NCBI GenBank assembly: GCA_018825305.1
Contig: JAHJEO010000024.1
Span: forward strand, 124,001 to 188,000
Reading direction: 5' to 3'
DNA from: Gammaproteobacteria bacterium
GTDB lineage: Bacteria; Pseudomonadota; Gammaproteobacteria; Burkholderiales; Rhodocyclaceae
Length of the DNA: 64,000 nt
Made by a program: the position numbers and the translations under genes. How positions within the stretch are numbered: position 1 is the first letter of the stretch; every line of letters begins with the position of its first letter. The notes under the pieces were generated by a model. The model was not told the origin of the DNA. It was given only the letters and a program-made list of their open reading frames with translations, and searched no databases. Below are positions 18,289 through 28,315 of this stretch, piece after piece.

Positions 18289-19320
18289 GTGAGCGACTTT
18301 GCGGATCGGCTGATCCGCTGGCAGAGGAAGCACGGCCGCCACGACCTGCCATGGCAGAACACCACCGACCCCTATCGTGTCTGGCTGTCGGAAATCATGC
18401 TGCAGCAGACCCAGGTGGCGACGGTGGTTCCGTATTACGCGCGCTTCCTCGACCGCTTCCCGCGGCTTGCCGATCTGGCGGCTGCGCCCGTCGATGAGGT
18501 GATGGCGCTGTGGAGCGGCCTGGGCTACTACGCCCGCGCGCGCAACCTGCACGCCTGTGCGCAAGCCGTGATGGCAAACCACGGCGGGCAGTTTCCGCAG
18601 CGACCGGAAGAACTCTCTGCACTGCCCGGAATTGGCCGCTCCACCGCGAATGCCATCGCCGTGTTCTGCTTCGGCGCACAACTGCCCATCCTCGACGGCA
18701 ACGTCAAGCGCGTGCTGGCCCGCTGCCTCGGCATCGACGGCTTTCCCGGCACGGCAGCGGTGGAAAGTCGGCTCTGGCGACACGCCGAATCGCTGCTGCC
18801 GGCAAAGCACCTGCCGGCCTACATCCAGGGCCAGATGGACCTCGGCGCAACCATCTGCACGCGCGGGCGACCGCGCTGCGATGCCTGCCCGCTGGCGGAA
18901 ATCTGCGTCGCCCGCCGCGACGGCCGCGTGGCCGAGCTGCCGACGCCGCGCCAGACCAGGCCGCTGCCCGAGCGTATGGCCACGCTGCTGGTGCTGCGCC
19001 ACAATGATCGCGTGCTGCTTGAACAGCGGCCGCCGACCGGCATCTGGGGCGGCCTGCTGTCGCTGCCCGAACTGCCCGAGGGCGCCGACCCGGCGCGCCA
19101 TGCCGCTGAGCATCTTGGTACCCGCATAACCGCCGTGTCGCCAGCGCCGACTTTTGTACACATCTTCACGCATTTTCGTTTGCACATCAGTCCGCTGCTG
19201 TGCGAAGCCGAACCCTTGCCACACTCGGCTGAAGCGGGCTTGCGCTGGGTCGATCGCGCAGCGCTGGCCGCCACGGGACTGCCGGCGCCGGTGCGGCGGA
19301 TACTTGCCGCACCGGACTGA
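18289..19320 (+). CDS. mutY: A/G-specific adenine DNA glycosylase MutY
   Basis: This 343-residue base-excision enzyme removes adenine opposite 8-oxoguanine. The catalytic Glu lies in [13 protein letters not shown], and the helix-hairpin-helix is [16 protein letters not shown], with the catalytic Asp in [13 protein letters not shown]. The [4Fe-4S] ligands follow C-X6-C-X2-C-X5-C ([17 protein letters not shown]). A NUDIX-like C-terminal domain recognises 8-oxoG and includes VHIFTHFRL. The start is GTG at 18289, the only good choice after the purT stop. An exact 17-mer repeat supplies SPAPTF just before VHIFTHF, and a diverged copy lies near 18773. Confidence 0.95.
   Translation: MSDFADRLIRWQRKHGRHDLPWQNTTDPYRVWLSEIMLQQTQVATVVPYYARFLDRFPRLADLAAAPVDEVMALWSGLGYYARARNLHACAQAVMANHGGQFPQRPEELSALPGIGRSTANAIAVFCFGAQLPILDGNVKRVLARCLGIDGFPGTAAVESRLWRHAESLLPAKHLPAYIQGQMDLGATICTRGRPRCDACPLAEICVARRDGRVAELPTPRQTRPLPERMATLLVLRHNDRVLLEQRPPTGIWGGLLSLPELPEGADPARHAAEHLGTRITAVSPAPTFVHIFTHFRLHISPLLCEAEPLPHSAEAGLRWVDRAALAATGLPAPVRRILAAPD
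19139..19155 (+). repeat. Dispersed 17-mer repeat, exact copy 3 (inside mutY)
   Basis: CGCCAGCGCCGACTTTT preceded by CCGCCGTGT. It encodes PAPTF at a domain-internal loop before the conserved FTHFRL strand of MutY. Confidence 0.85.
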
Positions 19321-19409
19321 TCGAAGCGCGACTTCTCGACGAAGGCGCACTCGATGGTGACATCGGGCGGCGGGGGATTCAGGATAGGATGGCAAAAATA
19401 GGAGGAGTC

Positions 19410-20792
19410 ATGACCGCCCCGATTTCCGATGCCCTGGTGTTGTTCGGCGCGACCGGGGATCTTGCCTGCAAGAAGATCTACCCGGCGCTGCAGCAACTGG
19501 TCAGGCGCGGCGGCCTCGACATTCCCGTGGTCGGCATCGCGCGCGGCGGCTGGAACCTCGACCGCCTGCGCGCCCGCGTGCACGACTGCCTGAAAAGCCG
19601 CAGCGACTTCGACGCAGCGGCGGTCGCCAGGCTGTCGGACCTGCTTCGCTTCGTCGACGGCGACTACGATGATCCGGGCACCTACGACCGCCTGTGCGCG
19701 GCCTTGGCCGGCGCGCAGCGGCCGCTGTTCTATCTGGCGATTCCGCCGAGCATGTTTCCCGCCGTGGTCGGCGGCCTCGGCGGGCTGCCCTGCGCCGCCG
19801 ACAGCCGCGTCGTGGTGGAAAAGCCCTTCGGCCGCGACCTCGCTTCGGCGCAGCATCTCAACCGGGTGCTGCACAAGGAATTCGACGAGGCGGCGATCTT
19901 TCGCATCGACCACTACCTCGGCAAGGAACCGGTGCAGAACCTGCTGTTCTTCCGTTTTGCCAATTCATTCCTCGAGCCGATCTGGAACCGCAACTACGTC
20001 GAAAGCGTGCAGATCACCATGGCCGAAGACTTCGGCGTGGGCAGTCGCGGCCGCTTCTACGAGGAAGTCGGTGCCGTGCGCGACGTCGTGCAGAACCACC
20101 TGCTGCAGGTCATCGCCAACCTGGCGATGGAACCGCCGGTCGGCGAGGGCAGCGAACCCCTGCGCGACGAGAAGGCCAAGGTGTTCCGTGCCATTCGCCC
20201 TCTCACCGGACGCAGCCTGGTGCGCGGGCAGTATCGCGGCTACCGCGAGGAGGCCGGCGTCGCGGCGGATTCGCGGGTGGAAACCTTCGCCGCCATGCAG
20301 ATCCACCTCGACTCCTGGCGCTGGCAGGGGGTGCCGTTTTTCATCCGTGCCGGCAAGGGCCTGCCGGTGACCGCCACCGAAGTCATGGTGGCGCTACGCC
20401 GGCCGCCGCAGCAGGTGTTTGCCGAGTCCATTCCGGCGCGATCGAACTACCTGCGCTTTCGCCTCGGCCCACGCCAGGTCTCCATCGCCATTGGCGCCCG
20501 CGTCAAGCGCCATGGTGTTGAAAACGTCGGCGACGAAGTCGAGCTCTACGTCTGCAACACCCACGACGACGAAATGGAAGCCTACGAACGACTCATCGGC
20601 GATGCGCTGAAGGGCGATGCCACGCTGTTTGCGCGGCAGGACAGCGTCGAATTGGCCTGGCGCATCGTCGACCCGATACTGGCTATGACCACGCCGGTCC
20701 ATGAATATGCCGCGGGCAGTTGGGGGCCGTCAGAGGCGGGGGCGATGATCGATGAATTTGGCGGCTGGCACAACCCGCTGGCAGCGGGCTGA
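19410..20792 (+). CDS. zwf: Glucose-6-phosphate 1-dehydrogenase
   Basis: This 460-residue enzyme oxidises glucose-6-phosphate to 6-phosphogluconolactone with NADP. The Rossmann N-terminus is [19 protein letters not shown], the active-site signature [13 protein letters not shown], and [11 protein letters not shown] and [16 protein letters not shown] follow. I start at the ATG at 19410 because AGGAGG lies just upstream; an earlier ATG at 19389 would include it. It is somewhat shorter than the usual 480-490. No pgl, edd or eda gene adjoins it, so it is a stand-alone gene convergent with the beta-CASP hydrolase. Confidence 0.95.
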   Translation: MTAPISDALVLFGATGDLACKKIYPALQQLVRRGGLDIPVVGIARGGWNLDRLRARVHDCLKSRSDFDAAAVARLSDLLRFVDGDYDDPGTYDRLCAALAGAQRPLFYLAIPPSMFPAVVGGLGGLPCAADSRVVVEKPFGRDLASAQHLNRVLHKEFDEAAIFRIDHYLGKEPVQNLLFFRFANSFLEPIWNRNYVESVQITMAEDFGVGSRGRFYEEVGAVRDVVQNHLLQVIANLAMEPPVGEGSEPLRDEKAKVFRAIRPLTGRSLVRGQYRGYREEAGVAADSRVETFAAMQIHLDSWRWQGVPFFIRAGKGLPVTATEVMVALRRPPQQVFAESIPARSNYLRFRLGPRQVSIAIGARVKRHGVENVGDEVELYVCNTHDDEMEAYERLIGDALKGDATLFARQDSVELAWRIVDPILAMTTPVHEYAAGSWGPSEAGAMIDEFGGWHNPLAAG

Positions 20793-20817
20793 GCGGGGCG
20801 GCGGCCGGGGCAGTTTC

Positions 20818-22248
20818 CTATAGCGTGTAGCTGGCGAGCGGTGCCGGCGCTTCCGTCGGCCAGCCCAGTTTCTCATTCACCAACCGGGCGAACTCCTGCG
20901 CGGTGGCGGCTTCACCATGGACGACGAAGGTGCGCGCCGGTGCTTTCTTGAAGCCGCCGAGCCAAGCCAGCAGCGCCGCCTGGTCGGCATGGGCCGAAAG
21001 GCCGCCGATGGTGTAGAGGCGGGCACGCACGGCAATGTCGTTGCCGAATATCTTGACCCGGCGCGCGCCATCGACCAGCCGCCGCCCCAGCGTGCCTGCG
21101 GCCTGGAAGCCGGTGATGAGGATGCCGCTTTCGGCACGCGGCAGGTTGTGGCGCAGGTGGTGCTTGATGCGGCCGGCATCGCACATGCCGCTGGCCGAAA
21201 CAATAATGGCGCCGCGCAGATCGTTGAGCCGCATCGACTCCTCGACGCTTTCGGTGAAGCGGATGCGCGGCCGCCGGCCATTTTTCTTCTCCTTCTGCCA
21301 CGCCATCAGCTCGCGCATTTCATCGTCGGTGACGTGCAGGTGGCGCTGGGTTATTTCCGTCGCCCGCGTGGCCATGGGCGAGTCGACGATGATCTCGATA
21401 TCGGTCGATATTTTCTGCTTTCGCATCAGGTCGGCGAGGATGTAGAGCACCTCCTGCGTGCGGCCGACGGCGAAGGCCGGCACGATGAGGTTGCCGCCTC
21501 GCGGCAGGGTTTCGGCGATGGCCTGGATGAGTTCCGTCTCGCTGTCGCCGAGGTTCTTGTGCAGGCGGTTGCCGTAGGTGGATTCGACCAGCAGGATGTC
21601 GGCCTCGGCGATCGGCGTCGGGTCGCGCACGATGGGCCGGTCGGGCTGGCCGAGGTCTCCGGAGAACACCAGCTTGCGCGCGGCACCGTGATCCTCGGCC
21701 CATAGCTCCAGAATCGCCGAGCCAAGGATGTGGCCGGCATCGCGCAGGCGGCAACGCATCGACGGCACGGGTTTGAACTCGGTATCGTAATCGACCGGCC
21801 GCAGGCGCCGCAGACAGTCCTGCGCCTGGGCGACCGTGTAAAGCGGCACGCTCTCCGCCCCGGCGCGACCACGACTACGCTCGGAGCGCGCCTGCCGTGC
21901 GCGATGCCGGTGGCGGTTTTCGCGCTCGGCCTCCATCTCCTGGATGTGGGCCGAGTCAGGCAGCATCACTTCCAGCAGGTCGCAGGTCGCCGCGGTGGCG
22001 TAGATCGGCCCGCGAAAACCCAGCGCCACGAGGCGTGGTAGCAGACCGGAATGGTCGATGTGTGCATGCGTCACCAGGACGCAATCAATGTCGCGCGGAT
22101 CGAAGGCCAGCGCTTCGCGATTCTTGCGGCGGGCTTCGCGCCCGCCCTGGAACATGCCGCAGTCGACCAGGATGCGGCTATCGCCGCTTTCCAGCAGGTA
22201 ACAGGAGCCGGTGACTTCGCGGGCCGCACCGAGAAAGGTGATCTTCAT
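20818..22248 (-). CDS. MBL-fold beta-CASP ribonuclease-like protein
   Basis: This 476-residue zinc hydrolase is of the beta-CASP (RNA-type) metallo-beta-lactamase group, COG1236-like. The metal motif is LVTHAHIDHSGLLPRL (HxHxDH), with further ligands at RDAGHILGSAILEL and FSGDLGQPDRPI. The beta-CASP part has ESTYGNRLHKN, PAFAVGRTQEVLY, IIVSASGMCDAGRIKHHLRHNL, and the C-terminal HADQAALLAWL and FVVHGEAATAQ. RNA processing is the family role; the substrate is unknown. The ATG at 22248 is preceded by AGGAG; the open frame upstream (to 22434) lacks family sequence. It lies 52 bases downstream of the carbonic anhydrase gene. Confidence 0.9.
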   Translation of the reverse strand: MKITFLGAAREVTGSCYLLESGDSRILVDCGMFQGGREARRKNREALAFDPRDIDCVLVTHAHIDHSGLLPRLVALGFRGPIYATAATCDLLEVMLPDSAHIQEMEAERENRHRHRARQARSERSRGRAGAESVPLYTVAQAQDCLRRLRPVDYDTEFKPVPSMRCRLRDAGHILGSAILELWAEDHGAARKLVFSGDLGQPDRPIVRDPTPIAEADILLVESTYGNRLHKNLGDSETELIQAIAETLPRGGNLIVPAFAVGRTQEVLYILADLMRKQKISTDIEIIVDSPMATRATEITQRHLHVTDDEMRELMAWQKEKKNGRRPRIRFTESVEESMRLNDLRGAIIVSASGMCDAGRIKHHLRHNLPRAESGILITGFQAAGTLGRRLVDGARRVKIFGNDIAVRARLYTIGGLSAHADQAALLAWLGGFKKAPARTFVVHGEAATAQEFARLVNEKLGWPTEAPAPLASYTL

Positions 22249-22300
22249 GGGGTATCTCCTTCCCCTGAAGAATACGCCGGCAGATGCCGGCGATCCAGCC

Positions 22301-23848
22301 TCAGCGCGTTTCCTTGACCAAGCGATCGTTGGCTGGCTGCACCGGCCGTGCGTTGTTGCGGTAGAGCTTGGAGAAGATGGCAACCTGCTGATCGGTAACG
22401 ATGATCGGCTTCTTGAACACCATCCACAGCACATCCTCGGTACACGGCGGCGTGGTCAACGAACCCATGTAAGTGTAGTAGGAGCGCTCCTCGGGCAGGA
22501 TGCGGTTGAGGTCGATGGCTGTGGATGGCGCCAGATCCTGCCCCACTTCCAGTGGCATGTTGTTCCACAGCGTCTGGATCAGCGGATGCTCGGTGCCGCC
22601 TTTCTCCATCAGCACGGCGACCACGGCGAGATGACCATCGTAGTCCTTGTGCACCAGGTGGGCGACCATATCGTAGGTCTTGCCGCGCACCCTTTCTTCG
22701 GACGGTCGATGGAAGTGGAACTGCACCAGCTGGTAGGTTCGGCCCATCACCGTGATGGTGCTGCCCTCGCCGACATTGACCTGGACGGTATGGCCATTGT
22801 CGATAATGCGGAATTGCGACCACTTGTAGTCGAACTGGATGGATTCGAGATCGACCTTGATGCCCTCGCGGATGTCGATCGGCGACTGGCGCTTGCCGCT
22901 GGCGCAGGTCGAGTATTTCGGATCGAGCTTGGACCAGTTGGCCGGCGCCCCTTCGCCCTCGTAGCTCCAGTGGATATGGCGATGTTCGATGATGGCCTCG
23001 GGTTCGGCCGGCTTGGGTTCTGGCTTGGGCGCGGGCGCCGCCTTTTTCCGCACCACCTTGCGCGGACCGGAGGTCGCGTACTGGCGCTCGAGTTCCTGAC
23101 GATTGGCCACTGGCGCCGGCTCCTGGGCCGCCGCGGCAGCCGCGGCCTTGGCCACCTCGCGGATGTCGGGGGCGCGAGGCTTGGTTTCCTTGGCAGCCTT
23201 TGTAGCCTTGGTGTCTTTCGCGGGCGAAGCGTCCTTGGCCGGTTCCGCCATCTTGGCGCCAGGCGACTTGTGCGGGTCTTCGACTTGCGACTTGTCGATC
23301 TTCGGCAGCTCGATGAAGCGCGGCCGGTCGCCGGGGGCGCCATCGGCAACCGGCGTGGTTTTGGCCTTGGCACCATCGCCGGCGCTGCGCATGTCGGCGT
23401 GCATCACGCCGGGCTTGCCTTCACCCGCAACCACGGTGCCGGGCGGCAGGCGGCAGGCCTCGGCCAGCATCCGGGCGTCATTGCTGCCGGCTTCGGCCGG
23501 CAGTTCGGCTGGTTGCGCGATCGGTTCCTCTCGCACCAGTTGGCCATCGCGCCGCCAGACGCGCTTCAGCGTGGTGAAGCTGCCCTTGCCACAGTCGTAG
23601 CGGTTGAAGGCTTCAACCGCGGTGTAGCGCATGCCGTATTCGTCGATATAGATGCCGTCGCGCGCCAGACGAGTCCAGGCCGTGGCTCGGCCACCAGCCT
23701 GCTGGGCAATGCGGGCGCGGTCGATCTCGACCTTGTCGCCGTTGGCGGTCGCGACGGTCTCCCACTTGGCGGCCAGCGCCGGTTGCACGGCCGCGAGCAT
23801 GGCGGTGACGGCGGCAACGGAAAAAATCGTCGCGGATCGGAATTTCAT
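22301..23848 (-). CDS. Exported alpha-carbonic anhydrase fused to a surface-adhesin-E-like domain
   Basis: This 515-residue protein has a signal peptide (TIFSVAAVTAMLAAVQPALA). An N-terminal domain of about 100 residues (KWETVATANGDKVEIDRARI, YDCGKGSFTTLKRVWRRDGQ) resembles surface-adhesin E (Pfam Adhesin_E). A charged Ala/Lys/Pro linker of roughly 160 residues follows, then a full alpha-carbonic anhydrase from about residue 285 (HWSYEGEG, RQSPIDIREG). The three zinc His residues are present (FHFHRPSE and AHLVHKD), as is SLTTPPCTEDVLWMVF. Alpha-CAs are normally about 250 residues, so the fusion is unusual. It should hydrate CO2 in the periplasm or at the outer surface. The start at 23848 has GGGGAAG upstream. 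Confidence 0.9.
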   Translation of the reverse strand: MKFRSATIFSVAAVTAMLAAVQPALAAKWETVATANGDKVEIDRARIAQQAGGRATAWTRLARDGIYIDEYGMRYTAVEAFNRYDCGKGSFTTLKRVWRRDGQLVREEPIAQPAELPAEAGSNDARMLAEACRLPPGTVVAGEGKPGVMHADMRSAGDGAKAKTTPVADGAPGDRPRFIELPKIDKSQVEDPHKSPGAKMAEPAKDASPAKDTKATKAAKETKPRAPDIREVAKAAAAAAAQEPAPVANRQELERQYATSGPRKVVRKKAAPAPKPEPKPAEPEAIIEHRHIHWSYEGEGAPANWSKLDPKYSTCASGKRQSPIDIREGIKVDLESIQFDYKWSQFRIIDNGHTVQVNVGEGSTITVMGRTYQLVQFHFHRPSEERVRGKTYDMVAHLVHKDYDGHLAVVAVLMEKGGTEHPLIQTLWNNMPLEVGQDLAPSTAIDLNRILPEERSYYTYMGSLTTPPCTEDVLWMVFKKPIIVTDQQVAIFSKLYRNNARPVQPANDRLVKETR

Positions 23849-23990
23849 GAAGCTTCCCCTGGTTGGCGTTCTTGTCATTACGACGATGACAGCAAATACT
23901 TTAACTCTTCGACACAAGGGTTGCATTCCCAAAGGGATTCCAGTAGCTTCGACCCTCTACCTGCGCGGCCCGCTGCCCCGTAGCCTTTAG

Positions 23991-25861
<1,871 letters not shown>

Positions 25862-25862
<1 letters not shown>

Positions 25863-26560
25863 TGGCCGGCAGCCGGCGCATTCACTATCGTCTTGGCCCG
25901 CCGGGCCAGCCCGGCGCGGAAATCACTGTTGCCATCGATACTGACACCCTGGCGTGTCTCGAACCAGTGGCAGAAGCCCTGCCCTGGACGGCGCTCGCGC
26001 ATCACCAATGTGCGGGCTGCCCGCTCGACCCGGCCACGGTGCCCCTGTGCCCATTCGCGGCGCGACTTGCCGCCGTGGTGCGCCATGTCGGCGAAATGCT
26101 GTCCTTCGAGACCGTCGATGTCGACATCGAAAGCGGCGCTCGCCGCATTCACGGCCGCGTGCCGGTGCAGACGGCGGCACGCTCGCTGATCGGCCTCATC
26201 GCCGCAGTTTCGGGCTGCCCACGCACGGCTTTCCTGCGCCCGCTGGCGTGGTTTCATTTGCCGCTGGCCGACGAGGAGGAGACCCTGTTCCGTGCCGCCT
26301 CCAGCTATCTGCTGGGCCAGTACCTGAAGGCCCGCGCCGGCAGCACGCCCGACTGGACGCTCGACGGCCTTGCCGCGGCCTACCGGGAGTTGCACACAGT
26401 CAATGTCGCCATGGCGCAGCGGCTGCGCGACGCCAGCGGCCAGGATGCGGCCGTCAATGCGGTGGTGCTGCTCGACCTGTTCGCCAAGGCCGTACCGTGG
26501 TCGATCGAGGAATCGCTGGAGTCACTCGGCCCTCTCTTCGCCGGCGCCGACGCCGCCTGA
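25862..26560 (+). CDS. Conserved uncharacterised protein with CxxCPL...CP motif
   Basis: This 232-residue cytoplasmic protein has an N-terminal strand-rich part with the motif CAGCPLDPATVPLCPFA (near residues 50-66) and another Cys in SGCPRTAFLRPL. A helical C-terminal half follows with EEETLFRAASSYLLGQYLKA, YRELHTVNVAMAQRLR and NAVVLLDLFAKAVPWSIEESLE. I think this is the DUF6901 family, from memory and not checked. The clustered Cys residues suggest metal or redox binding, which is inference. The ATG shares its A with the thiC stop, and its own stop overlaps the YkgJ-like gene, so the three are coupled. Confidence 0.75.
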
Positions 26561-26793
26561 TGGACTGCCGTCCCGGCTGCGGCGCCTGCTGCATCGCCCC
26601 GTCGATCAGCACGCTGGGCAAGCCGGCGGGGGTGACTTGCTCCCATCTCGCCGCAGACTATCGCTGCACCGTCTTCGGCAGGCCGGAAAGGCCTGCGTGC
26701 TGCGCCGGGCTGAAACCCTCGCCGGAAATGTGCGGGGGGCATCGTGACGCTGCACTTGCCTGGCTGGCAGAACTCGAAACAGCCACCGAGTAA
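26560..26793 (+). CDS. YkgJ-family cysteine-cluster protein
   Basis: This 77-residue protein has eight Cys residues: MDCRPGCGACCIAPSIST carries the CxxxCxxCC cluster, followed by VTCSHL, YRCTVFGRPERPACCAG and SPEMCGGH. This is the pattern of the YkgJ/UPF0153 family, thought to bind a metal or iron-sulfur cluster; the function is unknown. The start overlaps the previous stop (TGATG), and a symmetrical terminator follows five bases after its stop. It completes a thiC-led operon of three genes with clustered cysteines. Confidence 0.85.
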   Translation: MDCRPGCGACCIAPSISTLGKPAGVTCSHLAADYRCTVFGRPERPACCAGLKPSPEMCGGHRDAALAWLAELETATE

Positions 26794-26797
26794 AACG

Positions 26798-26823
26798 GGA
26801 AAGGCGGCCGAGGCCGCCTTTCC
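26798..26823. terminator. Bidirectional terminator between the thiC operon and the FecR gene
   Basis: A perfect 12-base dyad GGAAAGGCGGCC/GGCCGCCTTTCC (26798-26809 and 26812-26823), flanked by A-rich and T-rich ends on either strand, lies between the convergent YkgJ-like and FecR-domain genes. Confidence 0.75.
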
Positions 26824-26847
26824 ATTCGATCAAGCGGCCCCAGTAAA

Positions 26848-28305
26848 TCAGTAGGCCGTACTTGCCTTATATACCTGAACCGTAGCCGTAGTCTGTGGAT
26901 AGCCGCCGAATTCCGCGTAGGTCGCAACCCCGATGGCCAATCCTTTCGCCGGGCTGCCAAAACCTGTGCCGTCCGAAGTCGCCACCCCTGTTGGACAGGC
27001 GGGCGTACAGCTAACGGTTGTTGTCCCGGCACTTCCGGTAATGCTACCGCTGATGCTGACAAGATAATCGACATTTGCACCACCTGCGAGCTGCGGCCTC
27101 GGAATTGTGTAGCCAATGCTTCCGGTAACGGTATTTGCCGTAAAGTTGAGCTCGAAGGCGGGAGTGTTAAGAGATGATGCGGAGTATCCCTCATTATTCT
27201 TTGGAGTAGTTCCGCCGATGCGGTTGAAAAGGTACGTACCGGTGGTCGGCAATACCGTCATCCCTTCACCATAGGCCCAGTGCTCGCCGGGTGTGCCAGC
27301 AACGGGAATCACCCCCCAGTGCACATTGCCGGCCGCGACGCGATCGATTGCTTCCTGGGTCGTGTAAGTGTGTTCGTAACTCGCCAGGACGGATGTGGCG
27401 ACGTTGAACTGCGTGGCGGTAAATGATTCGCTGAGTGGCCCCGTGCCATCCGACCAGATACCCCCCGGACTCAAGTAGTCAGCGCCAGCCGCCGCCCACG
27501 AAACCAGTACCGACTGGTTGATCACCGGGTCGATAACATATGGCTTGTCCACAATCACCGGCTGCGGCGCCACGGCCAGCTGCGTCGTCGTCGAGGTGTT
27601 GCCCGACGCCTGGGCCGTATCGCCGCCCTCTCCGCCGTCCTTGCCCTTGCCCTTCGACTTGGCCTGTCCTTCCAGCCGGTCGCGCAGGAAGGATGGCGGC
27701 GCGATGAGGCCGGCCGGCAGCGCATCCCGCGATGCGACGAAGAAGAACTCGTTCTTGCCGAACTCGCGCTCGCCGGCATTGTTGGTCACCGCGATGCGGC
27801 CGTCGGTCACGCCGCCGAAGGTGCCGTTCTGCCCGATCGAGCCATCCGGATTGCGGCAGTCGTTATTGCAATGGACGATATTGAAATGGGTGCCGCGGAT
27901 GCCGATGGTCGAGGTCTCGGCCTTTACTGCGTAGTTTTCGCGACTGTTGCGGCCGATGAAGCCGGTGATGGTGCGCAGGCCGCCCTTGAGCAGGCTGAAG
28001 ATGGATTTGTCGCTCTCCGCCTTCCGGGTGAAGGCGTAGTCATCGATGCGCATGGTGGTGTTCGGGCGCAGCGCCATGATGGCTTCATCGGTGAAGCGCA
28101 CCTGCAGGTTGCTTGCATCGCCGACACGCAGCGTGTCGCCGGTCTCGACCGGGGTGCCCGCCACCAGCCTGATCTCGCTGCCGGCCCGCAAAGCGGTGGC
28201 ATCGCCCACCGCCACCAGCACGCGACCGGCCACCTCGGCATGGGCTGCACTCCCCCAAGCCAGGAGCAGGCCCAGGGAGATTCTCGTCAGAGTCTTGAGT
28301 CTCAT
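26848..28305 (-). CDS. FecR-domain exported protein with C-terminal beta-barrel-like domain
   Basis: This 485-residue protein starts with a signal peptide (ISLGLLLAWGSAAHA) and no lipobox Cys. A FecR domain spans about residues 28-140 (VETGDTLRVGDASNLQVRFTD, MALRPNTTMRIDDY, LLKGGLRTITG, STIGIRGTHF). A low-complexity linker (KSKGKGKDGGEGGD) follows, then a C-terminal domain of about 225 residues rich in Gly, Thr and Ser with strands such as FELNFTANTVTGSIGYTI. That strand pattern recalls the small barrel of TbpB-like and hemophilin-like proteins (inference). The 3' half is visibly less GC-rich than its neighbours. It lies ten bases downstream of the Slam-like gene. Confidence 0.8.
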   Translation of the reverse strand: MRLKTLTRISLGLLLAWGSAAHAEVAGRVLVAVGDATALRAGSEIRLVAGTPVETGDTLRVGDASNLQVRFTDEAIMALRPNTTMRIDDYAFTRKAESDKSIFSLLKGGLRTITGFIGRNSRENYAVKAETSTIGIRGTHFNIVHCNNDCRNPDGSIGQNGTFGGVTDGRIAVTNNAGEREFGKNEFFFVASRDALPAGLIAPPSFLRDRLEGQAKSKGKGKDGGEGGDTAQASGNTSTTTQLAVAPQPVIVDKPYVIDPVINQSVLVSWAAAGADYLSPGGIWSDGTGPLSESFTATQFNVATSVLASYEHTYTTQEAIDRVAAGNVHWGVIPVAGTPGEHWAYGEGMTVLPTTGTYLFNRIGGTTPKNNEGYSASSLNTPAFELNFTANTVTGSIGYTIPRPQLAGGANVDYLVSISGSITGSAGTTTVSCTPACPTGVATSDGTGFGSPAKGLAIGVATYAEFGGYPQTTATVQVYKASTAY

Positions 28306-28315
28306 CTGTATCCCC

